Below, piece by piece: positions 26,569 to 35,045 of a stretch of DNA of 64,000 nt. Below the pieces are notes generated by a model, which saw only the letters and a list, made by a program, of their open reading frames with translations, searched no databases and was not told where the DNA came from. A program made the translations under genes and the position numbers. Position 1 is the stretch's first letter, and each line of letters begins with the position of its first letter. Source of the stretch: Pseudaestuariivita atlantica (GTDB lineage Bacteria > Pseudomonadota > Alphaproteobacteria > Rhodobacterales > Rhodobacteraceae); the NCBI RefSeq assembly GCF_001205715.1, contig NZ_AQQZ01000008.1, positions 62,001 to 126,000 of the forward strand, given 5' to 3'.

Positions 26569-28038
26569 CTAGCTCCCCATCCGGCTTTCCAGCCGCTCCA
26601 CCACCCGCGCGGGCACCTGCGGCTGCGCCAGCTGGCCAAGGATGCGCTCCTTGACCTCGGCGGGCATGCGCTGGTTGCCCTCGACAAAGGCCAGCAGCTT
26701 CGCGCGCCGCTCCTCGGTCAACTCGACCATCGCGGGCGCGTCCGGCACCGCGGGCGCCTCGCCATCCGCCCCGCGCTCGATCGCGCGCACGCGGATACCT
26801 GCGCCCAGAACCGGCGTGCGCTCGTTCACCGCCTGCCGCCCGGCCAGTTCCGGCGCGCGCACCAGCACGTCGTCGCCCTGCCGGCGCAGCAGCGTCACGG
26901 GCATCGCCTCCAGCCGGCTGTCATCGCCCAGCACCAGCACCTCGTCCGCCGCGTTCAGGGCCGAGGCCGGCAGGCGCACCACCCGGTCCAGCTCCGGCTC
27001 GTCCACCACCACGGTCACGAAATCTCCGGGCTTGAACCCCGGCGCCGCATCCAGCCTCGCGAACACCTGCCGCCCGGTCTGCCCCTCGCCCACCGCGGCG
27101 GAATCGCGCGACAGGGTGCCGGTGGCCTCAAGATCGGTGCCGAACACGTCCAGCGTCACCCGCACCGGCGCGGACCCGAGCCGCCCGGCATCATCCAGAA
27201 GCCGCGCATATTGCGCGGTGGACACCCGGAACGCGACTTCCAGCGCGCCGGCGTCGATCAACTGGCCAAGCAGCGTGTTGGCGCTGACCAGCCCGCCCTC
27301 GACCAGCGACACGCCCGTCAGGGTGCCATCGAACCGCGCGCGGATCTGCAGATCGTCGATGCGCCGCTGCGCCTCGGCCTCGGCGATGCGGGTGCGGGCC
27401 AGCCGGGTCGCGGCCTGGTTCACCCGCGCCTCGGCCTGCGCCAGCGCCTGCCTGCGGGTCAGCACCGATTGCCGCGCGGTGGACAGCGCCAGTTCCGCCG
27501 CCTCCTGGTTGGCCGCCGTGCCCACGCCCCGCGTGGTCAGCTGGTTCTGCCGGTCGAGCGCCTTGGCGCGCAACTCTTCCTGTTCTTCCGCCGCGCCCAA
27601 CTCGTCCCGCGCCAGCGCCAGCGCGCGTTCGGCCTCGCGCACCTCGGCCTCGGCATCCGACAGGTCCGCCGCCACCCGCTCCAGCGCCAGTTCGGCATCC
27701 TTTGGGTCGATCTGCACCAGCACCTCGCCCGCCGCGACCTGCCCGCCTTCGACGAAATTGTCCGACAGGGCCACCACCGTGCCCCCCGCCGCCGCCCGCA
27801 CGTCCAGCGTGCGCCGCGCCTGCACCTCTCCGAAGGTCTGCAATTCGGGCGTGATCGTCTGCGGCGTGGCGGTGGTGACGTTGACCGCGAAGACCCGCTC
27901 ACGCGGCTCCGCTGCACGGCCCTCGCGCGCCATGCGTTCCTGCAAGGCACCCGACACCATCGTGCCCGCCCAGACCAGCAGGCCAAGCGTCAACGAGACC
28001 AGGAACAGCCCGGTCAGGGAATGTCGCAGGAAGCGCAT
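26569..28038 (-). CDS. Efflux RND transporter periplasmic adaptor subunit (HlyD/MFP family)
   Basis: This 489-residue protein has an N-terminal membrane anchor (residues 8-30), then the biotinyl-lipoyl half-motif VRAAAGGTVVALSDNFVEGG. A long alpha-helical hairpin rich in Ala, Glu and Arg covers about residues 110-235. The second lipoyl half is IRARFDGTLTGVSLVEGG, and a beta-barrel domain follows. A C-terminal extension of about 50 residues (ELTEERRAKLLAFVEG onwards) is unusual. It links the inner-membrane pump to an outer-membrane channel. An AAAGGATC ribosome site precedes the ATG, and the pump gene follows in the same operon. Confidence 0.93.
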   Translation of the reverse strand: MRFLRHSLTGLFLVSLTLGLLVWAGTMVSGALQERMAREGRAAEPRERVFAVNVTTATPQTITPELQTFGEVQARRTLDVRAAAGGTVVALSDNFVEGGQVAAGEVLVQIDPKDAELALERVAADLSDAEAEVREAERALALARDELGAAEEQEELRAKALDRQNQLTTRGVGTAANQEAAELALSTARQSVLTRRQALAQAEARVNQAATRLARTRIAEAEAQRRIDDLQIRARFDGTLTGVSLVEGGLVSANTLLGQLIDAGALEVAFRVSTAQYARLLDDAGRLGSAPVRVTLDVFGTDLEATGTLSRDSAAVGEGQTGRQVFARLDAAPGFKPGDFVTVVVDEPELDRVVRLPASALNAADEVLVLGDDSRLEAMPVTLLRRQGDDVLVRAPELAGRQAVNERTPVLGAGIRVRAIERGADGEAPAVPDAPAMVELTEERRAKLLAFVEGNQRMPAEVKERILGQLAQPQVPARVVERLESRMGS

Positions 28039-28131
28039 CGTGGTTTTGATCCTTTCGCGCGATCTTAACCCTAGTAGGTAGGCCTTGCCAAAGCAGGGCC
28101 AAGCGTTCGCGTGTTCAAACGCGCGCGAGCG

Positions 28132-28674
28132 TCATTTCCGTCGCTCATGTTCGGACAATCGCGGGAAAATCTCGACAAAGTTGCAGGGGCGGTGGCGGTA
28201 GTCCAGTTGCAGGCTCAGGATCTCGTCCCATGCATCCTTGCAGGCGCCGGGCGATCCCGGCAACGCGAACAGGTACGTGCCCATGGCGACACCGCCCGTG
28301 GCGCGGGATTGCACCGCGCTGGTGCCGATCTTGGCCATCGAGACATGGGTGAAGACCGTGCCGAAGGCGTCGATCTCCTTTTCATAGACGTCCCTGTGCG
28401 CCTCGACCGTCACATCGCGCCCCGTCAGGCCGGTGCCGCCGGTCGAGATGACGACGTCGATTGCCGGGTCGGCGCACCACGCGCGCAGGCGGTCGGCGAT
28501 GCGGTCGCGGTCATCGGTGACGATGGCGCGCGCGGCCAGTTCGTGGCCCGCCCCGGTCAGCTTTGCTACCAGCGTGTCGCCCGACCGGTCATCGCCCTCG
28601 GTCCGGGTGTCCGACACGGTGAGGACGGCGATGCGCACGGGGATGAAGGCGCGGCTTTCGTCGATCCGGCTCAT
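28132..28674 (-). CDS. moaB: Molybdenum cofactor biosynthesis protein MoaB
   Basis: This 180-residue MogA/MoaB-type protein binds molybdopterin and, in the MoaB/MogA group, adenylylates it before metal insertion. Visible are IAVLTVSDTRTEGDDRSGD, the VISTGGTGLTGRDVT loop with the catalytic Asp, and MGTYLFALPGSPGACKDAWDE. The start overlaps the stop of the uracil-DNA glycosylase gene as ATGA, so the two are co-translated. Its upstream in-frame extension lies inside that gene and is rejected. Confidence 0.94.
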   Translation of the reverse strand: MSRIDESRAFIPVRIAVLTVSDTRTEGDDRSGDTLVAKLTGAGHELAARAIVTDDRDRIADRLRAWCADPAIDVVISTGGTGLTGRDVTVEAHRDVYEKEIDAFGTVFTHVSMAKIGTSAVQSRATGGVAMGTYLFALPGSPGACKDAWDEILSLQLDYRHRPCNFVEIFPRLSEHERRK

Positions 28675-29459
28675 GGCGCGGCGGCCTCCAGCTTCGCGCG
28701 GATTTCCAGCAGGTCGGCCCAGGCCTCGCGCTTGGCGGCGGGGTTGCGCAGCAGGTAGGCGGGATGGGTCATGGGCAGGCACGGCAGGCCCTCGGCCTCG
28801 GTCCAGTGGCCGCGCAGCCGCAGGATGCCGCGCTTGCCCAGCAGCGCGTGGCAGGCATGGTTGCCCACGGCGACCAGCACCTCCGGCTTCGCCAGCGCGA
28901 TGTGTCGGCGCAGGAAGGGCTGCATCATGGCGATCTCTTCGGGCTTCGGGTCACGGTTCTGCGGCGGCCGCCACGGCAGGACGTTGGTGATATAAACGCT
29001 CTCTGCGCGGTCCAGGTCGATCGCCGCCAGCATCCTGTCCAGCAACTGCCCCGCCCGCCCGACGAAAGGCTTGCCCTCCCGGTCCTCGTCCCGGCCCGGA
29101 GCCTCCCCCACGATCATCAGCCGCGCTCCCGGCATACCGTCGGCAAAGACAAGGTTGCGCGCGCCCCGTTTCAACTCGCAATGCTCGTACCCCGCCAGCG
29201 CCGCTTCCAGCGCGGGCAGGTCCCGCGCTCCCGCCGCCAGCGCCTCGGCCTCCGCCAACGGGTCGCTCGCCACCACTGGCGGCGCGGCCACCGGCGCCTT
29301 CGCGGCCGCGCCCTGCGCCGGTTTCGCAGGCGCCCGCGCCCCCGGCATCCTGTCGGGCAGCGCATAGCGATCCACCGGCGCCTCGCCCACCGCGACATCC
29401 GCGCCAAGCTCGATCTGCCATGCCAGCGCCGCCAGCGCCTGATGCGAGTCCATCTCCAT
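28671..29459 (-). CDS. Uracil-DNA glycosylase, family 4-like, lacking Fe-S cysteines
   Basis: This 262-residue DNA-repair enzyme excises uracil from DNA. The catalytic block is GEAPGRDEDREGKPFVGRAG near residues 117-136; NVLPWRPPQNRDPKPEEI and MTHPAYLLRNPAAK complete the active site. Canonical family 4 enzymes hold a 4Fe-4S cluster through CxxC and two later cysteines. Here the first pair is HCELK (second Cys missing) and the PEEIAMMQPFL region has Met where Cys is usual, so the cluster is probably lost. The N-terminal 85 residues are Ala/Pro-rich. The ATG at 29459 has an AAGGTG site upstream. Confidence 0.9.
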   Translation of the reverse strand: MEMDSHQALAALAWQIELGADVAVGEAPVDRYALPDRMPGARAPAKPAQGAAAKAPVAAPPVVASDPLAEAEALAAGARDLPALEAALAGYEHCELKRGARNLVFADGMPGARLMIVGEAPGRDEDREGKPFVGRAGQLLDRMLAAIDLDRAESVYITNVLPWRPPQNRDPKPEEIAMMQPFLRRHIALAKPEVLVAVGNHACHALLGKRGILRLRGHWTEAEGLPCLPMTHPAYLLRNPAAKREAWADLLEIRAKLEAAAP

Positions 29460-29497
29460 GCCGCGCACCTTATGCCATCCCCGCGCCACCCTCCATG

Positions 29498-29530
29498 CTT
29501 CTTCTCTTCGGAAAATATGTCCGCCGGAGG
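29498..29530 (+). repeat. Dispersed CTTCTTC/CCGGAGG element, copy 2
   Basis: CTTCTTCTC, TTCGGAAAATATGTC and CGCCGGAGG repeat the element found after the CMD-like gene, differing at a few bases. It lies between the divergent starts of the glycosylase gene and pyrB, so here it does not follow a plus-strand stop codon. Confidence 0.55.
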
Positions 29531-29594
29531 CTCCCGCGATTTGCCGCCCGCGCCGGTGCCGCTATAAGGGCGCAACGGCCACGACAGGACGCCC

Positions 29595-30542
29595 ATGACC
29601 TTCCGCCAGAACCACCTCCTCGGGATCGAACCGCTTCACCCGGCCGAGATCACCGCGCTGCTCGACCTCGCCGACCAGTACGCCGCGCTCAATCGCGGGT
29701 CGAAACGCGGCGACGCGCTCGCGGGGCTCACCCAGATCAACATGTTCTTTGAAAACTCCACCCGCACCCAGGCCTCGTTCGAAATCGCGGGCAAGCGCCT
29801 CGGCGCGGACGTGATGAACATGGCGATGCAGTCGTCGTCGGTGAAGAAGGGCGAGACGCTGATCGACACCGCGCTGACGCTGAACGCCATGCATCCCGAC
29901 CTGCTGGTCGTGCGCCACCCACATTCCGGCGCCGTCGACCTGCTCGCGCAGAAGGTGAACTGCGCGGTCCTGAACGCGGGCGACGGGCGGCACGAACACC
30001 CCACGCAGGCGCTGCTCGACGCGCTCACGATCCGCCGCGCCAAGGGCCGGCTCCACCGCCTCACCATCGCCATCTGCGGCGACATCGCCCACAGCCGCGT
30101 CGCCCGGTCGAACCTGATCCTTCTGGGCAAGATGGAAAACCGCGTCCGCCTCGTCGGCCCGCCGACGCTCCTGCCCTCGGGCATCGACCAGTTCGGATGC
30201 GAGGTCACCCACGACATGGCCGAGGGCCTCAAGGATGCCGACGTGGTGATGATGCTGCGCCTCCAGAAGGAACGCATGGATGGCGGCTTCATCCCCTCCG
30301 AACGGGAATATTACCACCGCTACGGGCTCGACGCCGACAAGCTGCGCCACGCCAAACCCGACGCCATCGTCATGCATCCCGGCCCCATGAACCGCGGGGT
30401 CGAGATCGACGGCCAGATCGCTGACGACATCACCCGCTCGGTCATCACCGAACAGGTGGAAATGGGCGTCGCCGTGCGCATGGCCGCGATGGACCTTCTG
30501 GCCCGCAACCTCCGCGCCCGGCCCCGGCCCGTCACCGCATGA
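29595..30542 (+). CDS. pyrB: Aspartate carbamoyltransferase catalytic subunit
   Basis: This 315-residue enzyme joins carbamoyl phosphate and aspartate in the second step of pyrimidine synthesis. [20 protein letters not shown] is the carbamoyl-phosphate loop, [16 protein letters not shown] the second contact, and MLRLQKERM with [12 protein letters not shown] the aspartate side. A regulatory PyrI gene is absent; the degenerate dihydroorotase downstream is a likely structural partner instead. The stop overlaps the next start as ATGA. Confidence 0.97.
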   Translation: MTFRQNHLLGIEPLHPAEITALLDLADQYAALNRGSKRGDALAGLTQINMFFENSTRTQASFEIAGKRLGADVMNMAMQSSSVKKGETLIDTALTLNAMHPDLLVVRHPHSGAVDLLAQKVNCAVLNAGDGRHEHPTQALLDALTIRRAKGRLHRLTIAICGDIAHSRVARSNLILLGKMENRVRLVGPPTLLPSGIDQFGCEVTHDMAEGLKDADVVMMLRLQKERMDGGFIPSEREYYHRYGLDADKLRHAKPDAIVMHPGPMNRGVEIDGQIADDITRSVITEQVEMGVAVRMAAMDLLARNLRARPRPVTA

Positions 30543-30964
30543 CGAGGCCGCTGGCCGTCTGGCGCGCCTCGCCCCGCGCCTTCGTGATCCGGCTGGCGGG
30601 GCTCTTCGTGATCACCTTCGTGCTGCTGACGCCCGGCTGGCCGTGGATCGGCGGCGGCGCGACGCTCGCCTTCGCCGTGGTGCTGACGCTCGCCACCATG
30701 TTCGCGCTCGACGATTTCTCCCAGTGGCGGCGGCACGCGCGCGCGACATGGACGCTCACGCCCACGGAACTGATCTACGAGAACCCGGTTGAGGAGGAAG
30801 GGGCCTATGCCCTCTCCCTGACCGAGATCACATCGATGCACCCACGCTTCTTCACCTCCCTCGTCCTGCGCCTGCGTGGCGGCACCGCGGTGACGATGGC
30901 CTATGTCGACCGGCCCCGTGCCGTGCGTGACCGCATCCGCGCCGCACAGGAGGCCGCCCGATGA
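30539..30964 (+). CDS. Small membrane protein with PH-like soluble domain
   Basis: This 141-residue protein has two hydrophobic helices (about 18-34 and 40-56). A compact domain beginning [18 protein letters not shown] resembles bacterial PH-like domains fused to membrane helices. No catalytic motif is visible. It overlaps pyrB at its start and the next gene at its end, both as ATGA, so all three are translated together. Function is unknown; conservation beside pyrB would have to be checked in relatives. Confidence 0.75.
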   Translation: MTRPLAVWRASPRAFVIRLAGLFVITFVLLTPGWPWIGGGATLAFAVVLTLATMFALDDFSQWRRHARATWTLTPTELIYENPVEEEGAYALSLTEITSMHPRFFTSLVLRLRGGTAVTMAYVDRPRAVRDRIRAAQEAAR

Positions 30965-31494
30965 CCACCCTTTCCATCCCCGCCCACGCTCCCGGCCGGA
31001 TCGACGTCTTCTCGCTCGACCTCCCGGCGGCCGAGGCGAAGCGGCTCCTCGAAGACGCCGACGCGCTGGCCGACCTTCTGGGCGCACGGCCCGACCCGGC
31101 GCAGGTGGAGACCTTCGACACCGCCGTGCTCGGCGATCTCGGCCTCGCGGGCTACCTTGTCGAGGGGATGGGCGTCGCCGCCGAAGACGTGGCGCCCCAT
31201 TCTGCCGATCTCGGCAATATCAGCCACGCGGTGGTGGTCCGTGCCGCCGGGTTCGGAGGCCGGGCCGTCACGCTCACACCCCGCCCGCCGCTCAACCACG
31301 TGGTGACGCTGACCGAAGAGAACGCCCGGATCGACCTGACCCCCCTGCGCAGCGCCGGGGCCGAGGGCCATGTCCCTCCGCCCGATGTCCCGCCCGCCGC
31401 CGGTCCGCGCATCTCCCGCTGGCTGTGGCTCTGCGTCGCGCTGGCCGCGCTGCTGCTGATCGCGTCGGTGCTGCCGGTTTTCGTGTCGTTCTGA
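30961..31494 (+). CDS. Tail-anchored protein of unknown function
   Basis: This 177-residue protein has no signal peptide and one C-terminal helix (about residues 150-173) ending in VFVSF, so the bulk probably faces the cytosol. A middle region RPPLNHVVTLTEENARIDLTP and a Pro-rich linker (HVPPPDVPPAAGP) precede the helix. I do not recognise the family. It is the last gene before the first repeat cluster and overlaps its upstream neighbour. Confidence 0.72.
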   Translation: MTTLSIPAHAPGRIDVFSLDLPAAEAKRLLEDADALADLLGARPDPAQVETFDTAVLGDLGLAGYLVEGMGVAAEDVAPHSADLGNISHAVVVRAAGFGGRAVTLTPRPPLNHVVTLTEENARIDLTPLRSAGAEGHVPPPDVPPAAGPRISRWLWLCVALAALLLIASVLPVFVSF

Positions 31495-31540
31495 GCGGGG
31501 ACGGCGCACGATAATCGCGGCCGGCAGCGCCGACCTCTCA

Positions 31541-31693
31541 GACGGGCCGCGGCGCGTCGATCCGACCTCACCGCCGCGCACTTTATGCCTGCAACCCCGC
31601 ACCCCGCCCCAGCGACGCACCCAGCCCAACCAGATCGACGTGCCGTGGGGGCGGCCCGTCGATGCGCGGCGGCCTGCGGCCTTGATTCCGCGC
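31541..31693 (+). repeat. Repeat unit copy A (cluster 1)
   Basis: The left arm GACGGGCCGCGGCGCGTCGA is at 31541-31560. The inverted right arm, beginning TCGACGTGCC and ending GGCCCGTCGA, is at 31635-31662. A nested hairpin with outer stem GCGCGG/CCGCGC and inner GGCC/GGCC closes the unit at 31664-31693. Confidence 0.85.
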
Positions 31694-31716
31694 AGGCCCA
31701 CAGCACAAACCTCCCA

Positions 31717-31870
31717 GACGGGCCGCGGCGCATCGACCCGACCTCACCGCTGCTCATTTTACCGCCGCCAAACCCGCAAACCGCCCCAGCGACGCACCCA
31801 GACCAACCAAATCGACGTGCCGGGGGGCGGCCCGTCGATGCGCGGCGGGCTAAAGCCCTTGATTCCGCGC
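31717..31870 (+). repeat. Repeat unit copy B (cluster 1)
   Basis: Left arm GACGGGCCGCGGCGCATCGA at 31717-31736, inverted right arm at 31812-31837, closing hairpin at 31840-31870. The hairpin's inner stem is GGGCT/AGCCC, so both sides differ from copy A together. Confidence 0.85.
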
Positions 31871-32011
31871 ATTTTCACTGCACAGCTGATAGAGCGCGGG
31901 TCGGCCCATCCCCTCTCATCGATTTTCCGCTGAAAAATCGACTGCCGGGCAACGGATGCGCGGTGGGCTGAAGCCCTTGATTCCGCGCTGTCTCACAACA
32001 CAAACGTCCCA

Positions 32012-32166
32012 GACGGGCCGCGGCGCGTCGATCTGACCTCGCCGCTGCTCACTTTATCCCTGCAAAGCCCGCACTCCGCCCCAGCGACGCACCCAGCCCA
32101 ACCAAATCGACGTGCCGTAGGGGCGGCCCGTCGAAGCGCGGCGGGCTGAAGCCCTTGATTCCGCGC
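32012..32166 (+). repeat. Repeat unit copy C (cluster 1)
   Basis: Left arm at 32012-32031, right arm at 32107-32134, closing hairpin at 32136-32166 with inner stem GGGCT/AGCCC. The unit lies about 105 bases before the PH-domain gene. Confidence 0.85.
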
Positions 32167-32271
32167 ATGCGCCCAGCAACCACGTTCGATCCCCTCCCCC
32201 GCATCACCCGGATTGCCACGCACCGCCCGATGCGGCACATACGAAGGCGCGAAGGGCCGGAGCGACCGAAG

Positions 32272-32805
32272 ATGACAACACCGCCACCGCCCCCCGGATG
32301 GGAGGGGATCCTCGACACGGGAGAAGAGATCCTGTGGCAGGGCCGCCCCGATGGCCGTGTCGCCTTTGCCGCCCGCCACCTGCTGACCAGCGCCTTCGGC
32401 CTCTTCTTCGCGGGCTTCGCGCTGTTCTGGATGGTGATGGCCTCGCGCGCCGGTGGCGGGTTCTGGATGTTCGGGCTTCTGCACTTCGCCGTCGGCCTCG
32501 GCATCCTCGCCGGGCCGGTGGTCTGGCCCGCATGGGTGCGGCGACACACGTGGTACACGCTGACCAACCGCCGCGCCTTCATTGCCACCGACATGCCCCT
32601 GATGGGGCGGCGGCTGAAATCCTACCCGATCACGCCGGAAACGGCGCTGCATTACGACCACGGCGATCCCGGCTCGATCCACTTCGCCGCCGAATACCGG
32701 CAGGCCAAGTCCGGCACCCGCAGCACCCCGGTCAGGTTCGACCGCATTCCCGACGGCGACACCGTCTATCGCCTGTTCCGCGACATCCAGCGAGGCCGCG
32801 CATGA
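32272..32805 (+). CDS. Membrane-anchored bacterial PH-domain protein
   Basis: This 177-residue protein starts with a Pro-rich tip (MTTPPPPPGWEG), then EEILWQGRPD, two hydrophobic helices (about 35-58 and 63-85), and a bPH-type domain opening WYTLTNRRAFIAT. This matches small cytosol-facing PH-domain membrane proteins of unknown function. The ATG has a GGAG about 10 bases upstream; a longer frame would extend into the repeat cluster and is rejected. The stop overlaps the next start as ATGA. Confidence 0.8.
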   Translation: MTTPPPPPGWEGILDTGEEILWQGRPDGRVAFAARHLLTSAFGLFFAGFALFWMVMASRAGGGFWMFGLLHFAVGLGILAGPVVWPAWVRRHTWYTLTNRRAFIATDMPLMGRRLKSYPITPETALHYDHGDPGSIHFAAEYRQAKSGTRSTPVRFDRIPDGDTVYRLFRDIQRGRA

Positions 32806-34094
32806 CGACGCACCCCACCGCCCTTTCCAACGCACGCCTGATCGACCCCGAAGCGGGCACCGACACGCCCGGCACGCTCCTGATCGAGGGCGGAAGGATT
32901 AAGGAAGTCTTAACGCAAGATACTGAAACTCCACCAGAGTTTCGCGCGCGAAACCTCGATTGCCGGGGCCGCTGCCTCGCCCCCGGCATCGTCGATATCG
33001 GGGTCAAGGTCTGCGAACCGGGGGCGCGGCACCTCGAAAGCTACCGCTCGGCGGGCCGGGCGGCGGCGGCGGGCGGGGTCACCACGATGGTCACCCGCCC
33101 CGACACCGACCCCGCCATCGACAGCCCCGAAACGCTCGAATTCGCGCTGCGCCGGGCCGGCGAGGCGCGGGTCAACGTCCTCTTGATGGCGGCCCTGACC
33201 AAGGGCCGCGCGGGCCGCGAGATGGCCGAGATCGGGTTCCTCGCCGATGCCGGTGCCGTGGCCTTCACCGACTGCGACGCGGTGGTGCAGGACACCAAGG
33301 TGCTGGCCCGCGCGCTGGCCTATGCGGCGGGCCTTGGCGCGCTGGTGATCGGGCACCCGCAGGAGCCGGTCCTGTCGGACGGGGCCGCCGCGACCTCGGG
33401 CAAGTTCGCCACCCTGCGCGCCCTGCCCGCCGTCTCGCCGATGGCCGAGCGGATGGGGCTTGAGCGGGACCTCGCGCTCGTCGAGATGACGGGGGTGCGC
33501 TACCATGCCGACCAGGTCACCACCGCCGCCGCCCTGCCGGCCCTGACCCGCGCCAAGGCGGCGGGGCTGGACGTGACGGCGGGCGTGTCGATCCACCATG
33601 CGACCCTCAACGCGCTCGACGTGGCCGATTACCGGACCTTCTTCAAGGTCAAGCCGCCGTTGCGGGACGAGGACGACCGGCAGGCGGTGATCGAGGCGCT
33701 GCGGGACGGCACCATCGACATGATCCACTCCATGCACACCCCGCAGGACGAGGAATCGAAGCGCCTGCCGTTCGAGGCCGCGGCCTCGGGCGCGGTGGCG
33801 CTGGAGACCCTGCTGCCCGCCGCCATGCGGCTGCACCATTCCGAGGGCATCGAGCTGCCGCACCTGTGGCGGGCGCTGTCGCTGAACCCGGCGCGGCGGC
33901 TGGGGCTGGAGGCCGGGCGGCTCGAGCCGGGCGCGCCGGCCGACCTTGTGCTGTTCGACCCGGACGCGCCCTTCGTGCTGGACCGCGCGGAGCTGCAATC
34001 GAAATGCAAGAACACGCCGTTCGACGGCCAGCGGATGCAGGGCCGGGTCCTGCAGACATGGGTCGCGGGCGCGCTTGTCCACGAAAGGGACTGA
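32802..34094 (+). CDS. pyrX: Dihydroorotase-like protein, catalytically degenerate (PyrX/PyrC' type)
   Basis: This 430-residue amidohydrolase-fold protein has the layout of dihydroorotase but not its active site. The zinc motif usually read as DxHxHxR is DIGVKVC at 65-71, so both His and the Arg are gone. The usual MPNT is RPDT, and the catalytic DHAPH region reads HSMHTPQ (309-315). It probably cannot make dihydroorotate. In Pseudomonas an inactive PyrC' is needed to assemble aspartate carbamoyltransferase (known), and pyrB lies 2.3 kb upstream on the same strand. A structural role with PyrB is the best inference; an active pyrC should exist elsewhere. Confidence 0.88.
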   Translation: MTTHPTALSNARLIDPEAGTDTPGTLLIEGGRIKEVLTQDTETPPEFRARNLDCRGRCLAPGIVDIGVKVCEPGARHLESYRSAGRAAAAGGVTTMVTRPDTDPAIDSPETLEFALRRAGEARVNVLLMAALTKGRAGREMAEIGFLADAGAVAFTDCDAVVQDTKVLARALAYAAGLGALVIGHPQEPVLSDGAAATSGKFATLRALPAVSPMAERMGLERDLALVEMTGVRYHADQVTTAAALPALTRAKAAGLDVTAGVSIHHATLNALDVADYRTFFKVKPPLRDEDDRQAVIEALRDGTIDMIHSMHTPQDEESKRLPFEAAASGAVALETLLPAAMRLHHSEGIELPHLWRALSLNPARRLGLEAGRLEPGAPADLVLFDPDAPFVLDRAELQSKCKNTPFDGQRMQGRVLQTWVAGALVHERD

Positions 34095-34099
34095 CCATT

Positions 34100-34705
34100 A
34101 TGCCCGAGATCACCTCTGCCACCACGATCCTCCTGTTATGGGCCGCGATCGGCTACCTCCTGGGGTCGGTCCCGTTCGGCGTGCTGGTCTCCCGCGCCTT
34201 CGGGCTGGGCGACCTGCGCAAGGTCGGGTCGGGCAATATCGGCGCCACCAACGTCCTGCGGACCGGCAACCGGAAGGCGGCATTCCTGACCCTGCTGCTG
34301 GATGGCGGCAAGGGCGTGGTGGCGGTGCTGCTGGCGCGCTGGCTGGCGGGAGAGGATGCCGCGCAACTGGCTGGTTTGATGGCCTTCCTCGGCCATTGCT
34401 TCCCCGTCTGGCTGGGGTTCAAGGGCGGCAAGGGCGTGGCGACGTTCCTTGGCATCGTGCTGGCGCTGGCTTGGCCCGTGGGGATCGCGGCCTGCGCGAC
34501 GTGGCTCGTGATCGCCGCCGCCTTCCGCTACTCCTCGCTCGCCGCGCTGGTGGCGGCGGGGCTGTCGCCCGTCTGGGCGTTGCTTCTGGGGCATGGCAGC
34601 GCGGTCCTGCTGAGCCTTGCGCTGGCGGTGATCGTCTATGTCCGGCACAACGCCAACATCGCGCGTCTGCGGAGCGGGGAAGAGCCGAAGATCGGTGGCA
34701 GGTAG
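34100..34705 (+). CDS. plsY: Glycerol-3-phosphate acyltransferase PlsY
   Basis: This 201-residue inner-membrane enzyme transfers an acyl group from acyl-phosphate to glycerol 3-phosphate, the first step of phospholipid synthesis. The three cytosolic motifs are visible: GSGNIGATNVLRTGN near residue 43, FPVWLGFKGGKGVATFLG near 104, and RHNANIARL near 183. Several hydrophobic helices separate them. The ATG is 5 bases after the PyrX-like stop, so it is the last gene of that operon. The second repeat cluster follows. Confidence 0.96.
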   Translation: MPEITSATTILLLWAAIGYLLGSVPFGVLVSRAFGLGDLRKVGSGNIGATNVLRTGNRKAAFLTLLLDGGKGVVAVLLARWLAGEDAAQLAGLMAFLGHCFPVWLGFKGGKGVATFLGIVLALAWPVGIAACATWLVIAAAFRYSSLAALVAAGLSPVWALLLGHGSAVLLSLALAVIVYVRHNANIARLRSGEEPKIGGR

Positions 34706-34773
34706 GCAGCGATTCGGGCGGGCGGTTTGTTTGCCGGGTGTTCGGGGTTTCGTGTCTTCGAGGGACAGGGGTA

Positions 34774-34927
34774 GACGGGCCGCGGTGCGTCGAACCGGCG
34801 GTTTTGCTGATCGCTTAATGGTTGCCAAGTCCGTGTGATGCCCCGGCGGTGCACCAAGATCAGCCAGTTCGACGTGCCGGGGGGCGGCCCGTCGAAGCGC
34901 GGCGGGCTGAAGCCCTTTATTCCGCGC
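34774..34927 (+). repeat. Repeat unit copy D (cluster 2)
   Basis: Left arm GACGGGCCGCGGTGCGTCGA at 34774-34793, inverted right arm at 34869-34895, closing hairpin at 34897-34927 with inner stem GGGCT/AGCCC. Its internal 75 bases differ most from the other copies, while arms, hairpin and total length are kept. Confidence 0.8.
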
Positions 34928-35045
34928 GGGGAGTAGCGGCGGATGCGCGGCGGGCTGCGGCCTTGATTCCGCGCGGGGAGCCGCGGCAGATGCGAGGCGG
35001 TTTGTAGCCTCCAGTCCACGCAGGCCCAACAGCACTGACATTGCA

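Larger units (their letters stand above)
31495..32271. other. 777-base gene-free region holding repeat cluster 1
   Basis: No convincing gene was seen. The region holds three head-to-tail copies of a 152-155 bp unit (31541-31693, 31717-31870, 32012-32166). It also holds one stand-alone hairpin (31958-31988) of the type that ends each unit, and a separate inverted repeat CGATTTT/AAAATCG near 31919-31939. It separates the pyrB group from the PyrX-like/plsY group. Confidence 0.8.

Noticed and set aside
23788-28068. 1426-codon open frame on the plus strand, antisense to the RND pump genes
   Set aside because: It is a high-GC shadow: composition is dominated by Arg, His, Gln and Asp, there are no domains, and both minus-strand genes are well conserved.
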